Positions 1-7,222 of a DNA stretch of 46,531 nt are shown here, piece by piece (the stretch's first letter is position 1; each line of letters opens with the position of its first letter). This DNA is from an uncultured Bacteroidaceae bacterium (lineage in GTDB: Bacteria; Bacteroidota; Bacteroidia; Bacteroidales; Bacteroidaceae): contig CALUJL010000026.1 of NCBI GenBank assembly GCA_944320955.1, forward strand, positions 1 through 46,531, read 5' to 3'. The notes beneath the pieces are model-generated. The model searched no databases and was not told the origin of the DNA. It worked only from the letters and a program-made list of their open reading frames with translations. The translations under genes were made by a program, and so were the position numbers.

Positions 1-14
1 AGGGGTGAAGGGGA

Positions 15-611
15 TTATTCCCCTTCCGGCAGTTTCTCGCAATACCACTTGGGGATGTGCACCAGCACGCCCACGGTGGCGAGGCTCACTACCACATAGT
101 ACCGCCCTTTGTAGCGCGTCAGCTTTCCTTCCAGGCCCGTGAAGGGGCCGCGCACGACCCGCACCCGGCTGCCCGGGCGGGCATCGGCTTCGCCGCTGTC
201 CAGGTAGAGCGTGCCCGTGTAGCCCGGGTCGCACACGGCGCGGAACTCCGCCATCATCGGCCCGGGGATATCCTGCGGCGCGCTCCCGTCGGCTTTCTTC
301 AGCACCGCGAACGGCACGGGGCTGTCCGCCATCAAGGTGCGCAGGCGGCGCGAGGGGAAGCTCTTCTGCAGGAAGAGCAGGTTGTGGACCGCCGGGACCA
401 AAGTACGGCGCGGCTTGCCGCCCTCCTTCGGCACGACCTCGGCGTAGCGCATCGGGATGAAGCACGCGAGGCCGAGGCCCTTCAGCCACGCCTCCAGCTT
501 CTCTTCCCGGCAGTGGAACGTCCTCAAGGCGTACCACGGGGAGGAGGGCTCCTTCCTTTCCTTCTGCGGGAGGGGCAAGGCGTCTGTCTCTTTTGGGGAA
601 GCGTCGGGCAT
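15..611 (-). CDS. UpxY-type transcription antiterminator (NusG paralogue)
   Basis: 198-residue NusG-like protein. Residues about 25-120 form a NusG N-terminal (NGN) domain opening with a WYALRT motif. A KOW-like segment lies near residues 145-175 (PGSRVRVVRGPFTGLEG). In Bacteroides, UpxY proteins are encoded first in capsular polysaccharide loci and stop early termination in the long operon behind them. This gene is transcribed leftward and ends 14 bp from the window edge, so the operon it would serve is outside the window. The ATG at 609-611 is the natural start. No promoter directed at the gene is visible upstream; a promoter at 908-938 points the other way. The family call is firm. The link to a polysaccharide operon is inference. 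Confidence 0.85.
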   Translation of the reverse strand: MPDASPKETDALPLPQKERKEPSSPWYALRTFHCREEKLEAWLKGLGLACFIPMRYAEVVPKEGGKPRRTLVPAVHNLLFLQKSFPSRRLRTLMADSPVPFAVLKKADGSAPQDIPGPMMAEFRAVCDPGYTGTLYLDSGEADARPGSRVRVVRGPFTGLEGKLTRYKGRYYVVVSLATVGVLVHIPKWYCEKLPEGE

Positions 612-757
612 GGCGGGGACGGTTTGTTTTCAGTTTGTCGCCGGGCGCGGGGCCCGGACTTCCGGGGCGGTCCTTCTTCTCCCCGCAGGCCACTTCCGTA
701 AGCGCCGGCGGGGGAAAGGGGAAATCCGGGAAGGGTCCGGCCTTGACTGTTGCAACT

Positions 758-991
758 CTATATAATAATGAGTAAAAATATTCCTGCCTAAACCGATAGG
801 TATCAGCGGATTGCGCGCTGCGGGGAGAAAAAGAGTGTAATGAGTAAAATGGGAAGCCCCGGCAGGGGAAAGAAAAACGGCGTACAAGGATTTTGCCGCG
901 TAATTGCTTGGATGTCACTATTATTTACACTACCTTTGCGCCCGATTCGGTACTGCTCTTCGCCGCTCTGTGAGTACTCACTCTTATATAG
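758..991. promoter_or_regulatory. Possible invertible promoter segment upstream of the UpxY-like gene
   Basis: A 17-bp imperfect inverted repeat (15 of 17 matching) lies at 758-774 and 975-991. It brackets about 200 bp containing a well-formed plus-strand promoter: TTG 908-910, 20 nt, TACCTTTG 931-938. That promoter points away from the UpxY-like gene and towards the 3' end of mrp, so it has no gene to serve as drawn. TGAGTA recurs at 769, 841, 971 and 994, and a 12-bp palindrome (GTGAGTACTCAC) sits at 970-981. Bacteroides capsule loci commonly carry invertible promoters upstream of upxY. The repeats here are imperfect, so this is a candidate only. The rest of the 612-1138 gap shows no gene. 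Confidence 0.4.
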
Positions 992-1028
992 CATGAGTAA
1001 TTCTGCGCATTTCCGTTGCCACTTTTAC

Positions 1029-1064
1029 CGATAATCAAACCTTTTTTGAACGATAAGCAAACCT
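1029..1064. repeat. Pair of 14-bp direct repeats
   Basis: CGATAATCAAACCT at 1029-1042 and CGATAAGCAAACCT at 1051-1064 differ at one base and start 22 bp apart, about two helical turns. They lie in the gap upstream of the UpxY-like gene. The spacing would suit a paired regulator site, but no regulator can be named. Confidence 0.4.
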
Positions 1065-1066
1065 CC

Positions 1067-1121
1067 GATATTAGAAAAGCGCTGTCCTGCGATGAATGCA
1101 GGACAGCGCTTTTCTAATATC
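1067..1121. terminator. 24-bp perfect hairpin, probable bidirectional terminator after mrp
   Basis: Arms at 1067-1090 and 1098-1121 are perfect reverse complements over 24 bp, with a 7-nt loop. The stem carries a GC-rich core (GCGCTGTCCTGC) flanked by A and T tracts, so each strand reads GC stem then TTTTCT. It starts 18 bp beyond the mrp stop codon. The stem is unusually long and perfect for an intrinsic terminator. Confidence 0.65.
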
Positions 1122-1138
1122 AACAGTCAAAAAAAAGA

Positions 1139-2242
1139 CTAATGCACCTCTACTATATGCGTAGGGGGCTGCTCGATATTGCGGCGGTCGACCTGCCGCA
1201 CAAGGCTGTTGGCCAACAATAAGAACTGTTTCCCCATCGGAGTGTTGGCATCCAAGGCCACGGGCGTACCTTCGTCGCCACTCTCACGGATTCCCTGCAC
1301 AATGGGTATCTGCCCCAGAAGGGGCACATTCATCTCTTCGGCCAACTTCTTCGCACCGTCGCGGCCGAAGATATAATACCGATTGTCGGGCAATTCCTCC
1401 GGAGTGAACCAAGCCATGTTCTCCACCAGCCCCAGGATGGGCACATTCACCTTCTCGTTCGTGAACATGTTGATGCCCTTGCGCGCATCGGCCAAAGCCA
1501 CGGGCTGAGGCGTGCTGACGACGACCACCCCGGTCAGCGCCAGAGTCTGGACAATGGTCAGGTGGATGTCGCTCGTGCCGGGAGGCAAATCGATGAGGAA
1601 GTAGTCGAGTTCGCCCCAATTGGCCTCGCCGATAAGCTGACGGAGCGCATTGGATGCCATCCCGCCCCGCCAAAGCGTGGCCTGGTCAGGGTCAACAAAG
1701 AAACCGATGGAGAGGATTTTCACCCCGTACTTCTCGATCGGAATAATCTGGTCGCGCCCGTCGATACGTTCGGCATAGGGGCGCGCGTCTTCCACTTGGA
1801 ACATCTTCGGGATCGAAGGCCCGAAGATGTCGGCATCCAGCAGTCCCACGCGAAAGCCCAGCTTCGTGAGCGCCACGGCCAGGTTGGCCGTCACGGTGCT
1901 CTTGCCCACTCCGCCTTTTCCGGAAGAGATTCCCACGATGTTCCTGACCTGCGACAGCAGTTTGCCCGGTTTGGGAGCCGCTTCCTGCAGAGTGCGCACA
2001 CTGATGTTCCCCTTGATGTCCACCTCGGGGGAGACGTACGTCAAAACAGCCGTCTCGGCAGCCCGCACCACGGACTTAATGAACGGGTCGGTAGGCTTCT
2101 CGAAGATGAGCGAAAAGCTGACCTTCATGCCGTCGATGCGCATGTTGTCGTCCACCATCCCGGCCTCCACCAGATTCTTTCCCGTACCCGGATAGCGCAC
2201 CGTGGCCAAGGCATCCAGAATGAGTTTTGGATAAAGTGTCAT
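1139..2242 (-). CDS. mrp: Mrp/ApbC-family Fe-S cluster carrier ATPase
   Basis: 367 residues from the ATG at 2242, preceded by AAGGAGA; an upstream in-frame extension is not needed. Residues 1-85 form a MIP18/DUF59 domain. The deviant Walker A GKGGVGKST is at about 108-116, followed by DADIFGPSIPKMF and a conserved DLPPGTSD. Mrp proteins carry Fe-S clusters to apoproteins in the cytosol. The C-terminal CxxC pair that binds the bridging cluster in enterobacterial ApbC is absent: the segment after VENMAWF reads TPEELPDNRYY. From memory this is usual for Bacteroidota Mrp proteins, so it is probably a lineage variant. The gene is convergent with the hairpin at 1067-1121 and follows the rubrerythrin terminator. 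Confidence 0.9.
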   Translation of the reverse strand: MTLYPKLILDALATVRYPGTGKNLVEAGMVDDNMRIDGMKVSFSLIFEKPTDPFIKSVVRAAETAVLTYVSPEVDIKGNISVRTLQEAAPKPGKLLSQVRNIVGISSGKGGVGKSTVTANLAVALTKLGFRVGLLDADIFGPSIPKMFQVEDARPYAERIDGRDQIIPIEKYGVKILSIGFFVDPDQATLWRGGMASNALRQLIGEANWGELDYFLIDLPPGTSDIHLTIVQTLALTGVVVVSTPQPVALADARKGINMFTNEKVNVPILGLVENMAWFTPEELPDNRYYIFGRDGAKKLAEEMNVPLLGQIPIVQGIRESGDEGTPVALDANTPMGKQFLLLANSLVRQVDRRNIEQPPTHIVEVH

Positions 2243-2261
2243 TTCAGTCTCCTTATAACAT

Positions 2262-2315
2262 AAAAAACATCCGCAACCGCCCCTCACCCCGACGGGGGAG
2301 AGAAGCCATTGCGGA
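2262..2315 (-). terminator. Intrinsic terminator of the rubrerythrin gene
   Basis: On the minus strand TCCGCAA and TTGCGGA (plus 2309-2315 and 2270-2276) pair around an inner CCCC/GGGG region, followed by T6 (plus A run 2262-2267). It lies between the rubrerythrin stop and the mrp start, inside the mrp leader. Confidence 0.65.
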
Positions 2316-2333
2316 CTGGAAATTTCAACAAAG

Positions 2334-2906
2334 TCAAACGTTGGTTTTCATTACCTCGAAATAGGCTTGCGGATGCTTGCAGGCCGGGCAAAGCTCGGGT
2401 GCTTCCTTACCCTCGAAGATAAAGCCGCAGTTCCGGCACTGCCATACGACTACCTCGTCCTTCTGGAAGACCTTTCCCGCTTCGATGTTCTTCACAAACG
2501 CATTGTAGCGCTCCTCGTGTCCCTTTTCGGCCACGGCAATGTTGCGGTACATGAGTGCTATTTCGGGGAAGCCTTCCTCGTCGGCCACGTCGGCAAAGTG
2601 GGGATAATCCTTGGTCCACTCCTCGTTTTCGCCCGCAGCTGCCGCTTTCAGGTTCTCCAGCGTGGAGCCGATGACCCCGGCGGGGAAGCAGGCCTTCACT
2701 TCCACCTGCCCGCCTTCCAGATACTTGAACATCCGCTTGGCATGTTCCTTCTCCTGGTCGGCAGTCTCGGCGAATATGGCCGCAATCTGCTCATAGCCTT
2801 CCTTCTTTGCCGCACTTGCAAAATAAGTGTAGCGCATACGTGCCTGAGACTCTCCGGCAAAGGATTGCATCAGGTTCTTTTCTGTCTGAGTACCTTTTAC
2901 GCTCAT
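2334..2906 (-). CDS. rbr: Rubrerythrin
   Basis: 190 residues. The N-terminal four-helix ferritin-like domain carries the diiron ligand pattern (ESQARMRY, ETADQEKEHAKRM, later EKGHEERY). A C-terminal rubredoxin-like domain has Cys157, Cys160, Cys173 and Cys176. Rubrerythrins reduce hydrogen peroxide in the cytosol of anaerobes using electrons passed through the rubredoxin-like centre. The start ATG is preceded by a strong AGGAGG site. A clear promoter lies at 2960-2989 and a terminator follows the gene, so it is probably monocistronic. Length and domain order are normal for the family. Confidence 0.95.
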   Translation of the reverse strand: MSVKGTQTEKNLMQSFAGESQARMRYTYFASAAKKEGYEQIAAIFAETADQEKEHAKRMFKYLEGGQVEVKACFPAGVIGSTLENLKAAAAGENEEWTKDYPHFADVADEEGFPEIALMYRNIAVAEKGHEERYNAFVKNIEAGKVFQKDEVVVWQCRNCGFIFEGKEAPELCPACKHPQAYFEVMKTNV

Positions 2907-2959
2907 TTTCTTTTTCCTCCTGCTTGTTTTGGGTGAATACTAAGTCTATTCTTATCCTG

Positions 2960-2989
2960 CAAATTTAATACTTTCCACGAGAAACTCAA
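2960..2989 (-). promoter_or_regulatory. Promoter of rubrerythrin
   Basis: Minus strand reads TTG (plus 2987-2989), 19 nt, TAAATTTG (plus 2960-2967), an exact fit to the Bacteroides sigma-ABfr pattern. It is back to back with the nudC promoter. Confidence 0.75.
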
Positions 2990-3009
2990 GCATTTTTCGC
3001 CGGCTTTTG

Positions 3010-3017
3010 TACTTTTG
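3010..3017 (+). promoter_or_regulatory. -7 element of the nudC promoter
   Basis: TACTTTTG matches TAnnTTTG and lies 23 nt before the nudC ATG. No clear -33 element is seen. Confidence 0.6.
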
Positions 3018-3040
3018 CCCCCGAAAAACGCTTCCTTATC

Positions 3041-3829
3041 ATGCAAAACTACTGGTTTCTATTTCACAACGGCAAACTGCTTCTCCAAAAAGAAGAAGAG
3101 AAATATACCCTGCCCTGCGGTGAGAATCCGCCCCTCGTCACGGCCAATCCGAGCTTCGAGGCCGGAGAATGGGGAGGAATCCCCTGCCGGACTGCGGAAA
3201 TCGACTGCGAAACGCCCTCTCTCCCGGACTCCTCCCCGGGCGAGGGAGAGCAGTTTCAGTGGATTGGGCTGCGGGACAGCTACGACCTCATCCCCCACGC
3301 GGCATACCGGATAGCGGGAAAGGCCGAAGAGCTGCTCTTCTGGGACCGCAACACCCGCTTCTGCCCCGCCTGCGGCACGCCGACCACCCCGGACACCGCC
3401 ATATCCAAGCGATGCCCGAAGTGCGGGAACATCCTGTTCCCCCACGTGGCACCCGCCATACTGGTGCTCATCCACCGCGGCAAAGAAGTGCTCCTCGTAC
3501 ATGCCCGCACGTTCCACAAACCATTCCACGGCCTGGTAGCCGGATTCGTGGAGACGGGCGAGACGCTGGAAGAATGCGTCCGCCGGGAAGTGCGGGAGGA
3601 AACAACCCTGGAGATAGAGAACATACGCTACTTCGGCAGCCAGGAGTGGCCCTACCCCAGCCAGCTCATGATAGGCTTCGAAGCCGACTATGCCGGCGGC
3701 ACCCTGCGCTTTGCCGACCACGAGCTGACGGAAGGCGGATTTTTCGACCGCAACCGCCTGCCCACCCTTCCGCAAAAGCTGAGCCTCGCCCGCAGAATGA
3801 TCGATGCCTGGCTCGAATCGCAAGAGTGA
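3041..3829 (+). CDS. nudC: NudC-type NAD(H) pyrophosphatase (Nudix)
   Basis: 262 residues. A four-Cys zinc ribbon at C108, C111, C125 and C128 precedes a Nudix box starting at G168 (GFVETGETLEECVRREVREE). The family signature normally written SQPWPFPxS appears as SQEWPYPSQ near residue 200. NudC enzymes split NADH to NMNH and AMP and can remove NAD caps from RNA 5' ends. The P to E and F to Y changes in the signature are mild departures. The gene has its own -7 element and is convergent with the ferredoxin gene, with a shared terminator between them. Confidence 0.92.
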   Translation: MQNYWFLFHNGKLLLQKEEEKYTLPCGENPPLVTANPSFEAGEWGGIPCRTAEIDCETPSLPDSSPGEGEQFQWIGLRDSYDLIPHAAYRIAGKAEELLFWDRNTRFCPACGTPTTPDTAISKRCPKCGNILFPHVAPAILVLIHRGKEVLLVHARTFHKPFHGLVAGFVETGETLEECVRREVREETTLEIENIRYFGSQEWPYPSQLMIGFEADYAGGTLRFADHELTEGGFFDRNRLPTLPQKLSLARRMIDAWLESQE

Positions 3830-3889
3830 CCCGGGGAGAAATTACACTCCACCCCTCACGCTTCCGCCCGCGGACGGACGGAAAACAGA

Positions 3890-3923
3890 AACGCTTCCCT
3901 GCTCCTTGCGGAGGGGAAGCGTT
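3890..3923. terminator. Bidirectional terminator between nudC and the ferredoxin gene
   Basis: AACGCTTCCC at 3890-3899 pairs with GGGAAGCGTT at 3914-3923. An inner CTCC/GGAG pair extends the stem. T-rich sequence follows on the minus strand. Confidence 0.75.
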
Positions 3924-3954
3924 CTTGTTATCACTTGATGTCGGAGCGCGAAGC

Positions 3955-4122
3955 TTAACCCTGGTGAATTGCTTCGGAGGGACAAGCAGCAGCGCACGTG
4001 CCGCACTCGGTGCAAGCCTCGGGATCGATGTGGTAGATATCGCCTTCGGAGATAGCGCCAACGGGGCATTCGTCAATACACGTACCGCAAGCAATGCAGT
4101 CGTCACTAATTACATAAGCCAT
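3955..4122 (-). CDS. 2[4Fe-4S] ferredoxin
   Basis: 55-residue protein that starts at the ATG at 4120-4122 and stops at 3955-3957. It has two CxxCxxCxxxCP motifs: CIACGTCIDECP near residues 9-20 and CTECGTCAAACP near 37-48. This is the classic clostridial-type bacterial ferredoxin, a small cytosolic low-potential electron carrier for anaerobic redox enzymes. Length and motif spacing are normal. A TACTTTTG -7 element lies upstream at 4167-4174 and a bidirectional hairpin follows, so it is probably transcribed alone. Confidence 0.95.
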   Translation of the reverse strand: MAYVISDDCIACGTCIDECPVGAISEGDIYHIDPEACTECGTCAAACPSEAIHQG

Positions 4123-4166
4123 TTTTAATTCTGTTTTAATTAGAGTTAGTATGAAATTTGTACGGG

Positions 4167-4174
4167 CAAAAGTA
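4167..4174 (-). promoter_or_regulatory. -7 element of the ferredoxin promoter
   Basis: Minus strand TACTTTTG matches TAnnTTTG, about 45 nt upstream of the ferredoxin ATG. No good -33 element was found. Confidence 0.5.
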
Positions 4175-4218
4175 GAGTTTTTTGCAGAACTTGGGCCACC
4201 CTTCTGCTTTAAAATTCG

Positions 4219-5373
4219 TTAATGCACGGCAGCTTTCCCCTCTCCTTCCGCCTCGTCGGGAGTTGTCTCCTCGGCCGTCAGGGTTTTGATCTTCAGGTCG
4301 GGGCTCAATACGGCTCTTATTATCAAGCTCGTGCGGTCCTCCTTGCCGGAATCGGCATGCACATAGGAGACTTCCGCAGAGAAAGCCGTATGGAAGTCGC
4401 CGCTCTCATCTCGCGAAGCGACGAGGTCGTCGCCCACCGCCACCGTCAGGTTCAGGATGTTCCCGTTGTACAAGGCACGCTGCTTGCCGAGCACATCGTC
4501 TTTCGTCGCATTGCGGATCTCAAAATACTGGCCTATGACTTCGGGGAAGAAGGAGAGCAGCGCATTCTCGTCGTTGTTTTGCACCGCCCGGCAGTAGGCT
4601 TCCATCGTCAGCTCCACCTGTGCCTCCTCCTCGGCCGATAGTTTCAGAGCCTCCAAGGCTTGCCCCATGGCTTGCGCATCGGCCGCATAGGAACCGTCGG
4701 GATGGGCTTGCAGATAAGCGGCATAAGCCTCCTCCGTATTTTCCAGCACGGCCCGCTCCCAGTCCAGCGAATCTATCTTTTGTTCTGCCGCATGGGCATG
4801 AAGCCCCTCGGGATGCTGCACGAGATAGCTGCGTAAGTCCTCCGCATCAGCGGAGAGAGCCACCCGCGCCCATGCCCCGTCGTCGGCCGCCCGCAAGGCC
4901 CGGAGCAGGGAATCGGCCTGTTCGAAATAGTTCCCGTCGGGATAATCGCACAAGAAAGCCGCCAACGCCGGTATTGAGGCCGAGTCGCGCACCGACAGCC
5001 AAGCCTCTTCCTCGCTCGCCCGGGTAGAAAAATGCAGGCAGGCATACCCCCCGGCAGCAGCCAAGAGCAGAGCCAGGATCACCCACCCGAGCACCCGCCT
5101 GCGCCGGGGCTTCCCGTCTTCGCCCCCCGATGGAGGCAAGGCAGGCTCCGAAGGCGGGAAAATAGACGTCAGGGGGGAAGTATCCGCCACAGGGCCGGCA
5201 TCCGCCGCCGCTTCCTCCGCCCGGACCGGCGCACCACACCGGGGACATTCTGCCAAACCTTTCTTCAAAGGAGAACCGCAACGGGCGCATTGCAACAGAC
5301 GTCCGCAATGAGGGCACATCCAGACATCAGCCGGGAGAGCATTGCCACAGAAAGGACACAAAAGTGCAGACAT
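4219..5373 (-). CDS. Zinc-ribbon, single-pass membrane protein of unknown function
   Basis: 384 residues. Three CxxC zinc-ribbon knuckles plus a fourth occupy the first 50 residues (C6/C9, C20/C23, C29/C32, C43/C46). An acidic, proline-rich linker and an RRRR stop follow. One membrane helix spans about 94-113. The remaining 270 residues contain three imperfect repeats of the type 'FLCDYPDGNYFEQADSLL', 'YLVQHPEGLHAHAAEQ' and 'YLQAHPDGSYAADAQ', which look like tetratricopeptide-style helical pairs. A C-terminal NTF2-like segment is possible. The layout suggests a cytoplasmic metal-binding head and a periplasmic helical domain. I do not recognise a specific family or function. The gene is flanked upstream by a 22-bp repeat array. 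Confidence 0.8.
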   Translation of the reverse strand: MSALLCPFCGNALPADVWMCPHCGRLLQCARCGSPLKKGLAECPRCGAPVRAEEAAADAGPVADTSPLTSIFPPSEPALPPSGGEDGKPRRRRVLGWVILALLLAAAGGYACLHFSTRASEEEAWLSVRDSASIPALAAFLCDYPDGNYFEQADSLLRALRAADDGAWARVALSADAEDLRSYLVQHPEGLHAHAAEQKIDSLDWERAVLENTEEAYAAYLQAHPDGSYAADAQAMGQALEALKLSAEEEAQVELTMEAYCRAVQNNDENALLSFFPEVIGQYFEIRNATKDDVLGKQRALYNGNILNLTVAVGDDLVASRDESGDFHTAFSAEVSYVHADSGKEDRTSLIIRAVLSPDLKIKTLTAEETTPDEAEGEGKAAVH

Positions 5374-5470
5374 AAATGGTATAAAAAATTACAGTAATAC
5401 TCAACCCGGCGCACCGGCCGGGTCAGAAGAGCCATGCTTTCCTGCTGCAAAAGTGACGATTATTTCCGGC

Positions 5471-5646
5471 ATGGGCAAGCCTCCCGCCCGGAAAAGGCAC
5501 CCTGCGCCCGAAAAAAGCGCAGCACTTTCTGCAAACGGCGGCAGCACTTTTAGGAAAAACATGCAGGGCATTTCCCGAAAAGATGAGGCACTTTTCCGGA
5601 AAAACCTTGCCCCGACCGGCAAAAAGCGGGCCGCGCTTCTGCCCGA
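5471..5646. repeat. 22-bp-period tandem array, locus 1
   Basis: Eight contiguous 22-bp units in phase, for example starting at 5493, 5515, 5537, 5559, 5581, 5603 and 5625. The better units carry GGCAGCAC or similar, then TTTT-CC/AG-GGAAAA. The last unit forms the GH57 terminator hairpin. The array fills most of the 346-bp gap between the zinc-ribbon gene and the GH57 gene; no gene is seen there. Confidence 0.8.
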
Positions 5647-5658
5647 AGCACGGCCCGC
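5621..5658 (-). terminator. Intrinsic terminator of the glycogen operon
   Basis: GCGGGCCG..GCTTC (5626-5639) pairs with GAAGC..CGGCCCGC (5645-5658) around a 5-nt loop. The minus strand then runs into T5 (plus A run 5621-5625). It is built from the last units of repeat locus 1. Confidence 0.7.
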
Positions 5659-5719
5659 CTTGCGTTATCCGGCCCCCGGACTTAGCCGGGAACCGGGATG
5701 TTCCACACTGATTTCACTC

Positions 5720-7189
5720 TTATTCGGCCGGAGCGTTCTCCTCAAATTTCAGTTGGGCCTCGTCGCCCTCGTCGGCCTTCGCCTTGCCCCGTCCTGCAGA
5801 AGCCCTGCGCTTCGGCTCGCCGGATGCCGACGCGCAGGGTTCCGCCTTGCCGGCGGCAGTACGCTTCGAGGCGGATGCCTTCTTTTTCGCTTCTTCGAGT
5901 TTCTCGTTCTTGAGCGTCAGAGCCTCTATCTTGTTCGTCAGTTGCTCGATTTCGATGCTCTGGTTGCGGATCGTGGTAAGCAGCGGGTTCAATTCCTCCG
6001 TCTCCACGTCGGCCGGATACAAGGCGTCTACCCGGCGGATGAAGTCGGCCAGGACATTCATGTAGTTCGTAAACGCATCGTAGGGCGAGTCGTAGATACC
6101 GCGGTCTATGCCCACTCCGGAGTTCTTCGTCGTCATGAAGCGGAAGTGGTTGCTGGCCTGCAGATAGTCCCAGTCCTGCTTGATGCGGTGGTCGCTGCAG
6201 AGGCGCACGCGCTCGGCCACGCTATACAGCTTGTTGAAGGCTTCTTTCTGCATCACGTTGCCCAACCACGAGCTGACGTCGCGTTCCTCGTCGGACCAGG
6301 AAGTGGGATACGGCACGTCTATCTGCCCCACGGATTTCATCCGGCCGATAATTTCCGTAGGCGTGGAGAACGTGATGCCCCGCTGCTTGGCGCAGGCCGG
6401 AATGGCCTTGAGGAATTCCAGGATGTTGGAAGACAAAGGCTGGGCCATGCCGATGGAAGCCATGTTCATGAAGATGTTAATGACCTGTTCCTCCTCGGGG
6501 AATGCGGCAATCCAGTCCATATACGTGTCGGCGAAGAGGGGATATTCGTTCCACTCGGAGTTGGAGAAGCGCAAGCTGATGTCGTCTGACAATTTGAAGT
6601 CGCGCAAAAGGAGTTTCAACTCGGGGTTTTGGTTGCAATGGTAGAGGTAGTGGGGACTCTTCCAGCCCAAAACGTATTTTGCGCCTTCGGTGAGCATCCC
6701 TTTGAAGCCCATGCTGGCCACAAGCCCGCCGATATCGTCGGAATAGAGCATATTGGTGTTGCGCAACACCTTGGGCGTGTAGCCGAACACCTGCTTCATC
6801 TTGCGGCACTGGCGCTTCACTTCCTCCTGGAAGGCCTCCTCGTCGACCAAAGAGGAAAGCCCGTGGGAATAAGGCTCCGCGATCAGCTCGCAACAGCCCG
6901 TGTTTACAAGATTCTGTATCTTCTCGATTACGTCCGGGGCATGCAACTCCATGTGTTCCATGGCCACTCCGGAGATGGAGAGAGCCACTTTAAACTCCTT
7001 CCCGTAGGTGTTTACCATCCAGAGCAGCGCGTCCAGCGTGGGCCGGTAGGACTTCTCGGCCAGATCGTTCATGCTTGCTTCGTTGGCATAATCGTCGTAA
7101 TAATAATGATCACGCCCTATCTCGAAAAAGCGATAACGCTTCAGATGAAAGAAATTATGCAGCTCGAAGAAAAAGCAAATCGTTTTCAT
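5720..7189 (-). CDS. Glycoside hydrolase family 57 (alpha-amylase-like)
   Basis: 489 residues. Residues 1-380 match the GH57 barrel, including ELIAEPYSHGLSSL near 101-114 and MLYSDDIGGL near 147-156; E105 falls in a conserved GH57 motif. GH57 enzymes cut or rearrange alpha-1,4 glucans. There is no signal peptide, so it acts in the cytosol on glycogen. The last ~75 residues are unusual: a coiled coil (about 412-440) followed by a low-complexity Lys/Ala/Ser/Glu tail. The gene is third in an operon behind the debranching enzyme and a GT4 synthase-like enzyme, 33 bp after the latter. The same three-gene order is known in other Bacteroidales. Confidence 0.9.
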   Translation of the reverse strand: MKTICFFFELHNFFHLKRYRFFEIGRDHYYYDDYANEASMNDLAEKSYRPTLDALLWMVNTYGKEFKVALSISGVAMEHMELHAPDVIEKIQNLVNTGCCELIAEPYSHGLSSLVDEEAFQEEVKRQCRKMKQVFGYTPKVLRNTNMLYSDDIGGLVASMGFKGMLTEGAKYVLGWKSPHYLYHCNQNPELKLLLRDFKLSDDISLRFSNSEWNEYPLFADTYMDWIAAFPEEEQVINIFMNMASIGMAQPLSSNILEFLKAIPACAKQRGITFSTPTEIIGRMKSVGQIDVPYPTSWSDEERDVSSWLGNVMQKEAFNKLYSVAERVRLCSDHRIKQDWDYLQASNHFRFMTTKNSGVGIDRGIYDSPYDAFTNYMNVLADFIRRVDALYPADVETEELNPLLTTIRNQSIEIEQLTNKIEALTLKNEKLEEAKKKASASKRTAAGKAEPCASASGEPKRRASAGRGKAKADEGDEAQLKFEENAPAE

Positions 7190-7222
7190 ATTTGAGTTTA
7201 GTTTTTAAGATTAAGATTCTGG

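Noticed and set aside
970-981. 12-bp palindrome GTGAGTACTCAC as a recombination site
   Set aside because: It has no second copy in the window and no asymmetric spacer, so it is recorded only as part of the candidate switch.
840-1034. 64-residue open frame beginning at 840 with a possible start
   Set aside because: It lies wholly in the regulatory gap, has no family features and overlaps the promoter and inverted repeats.
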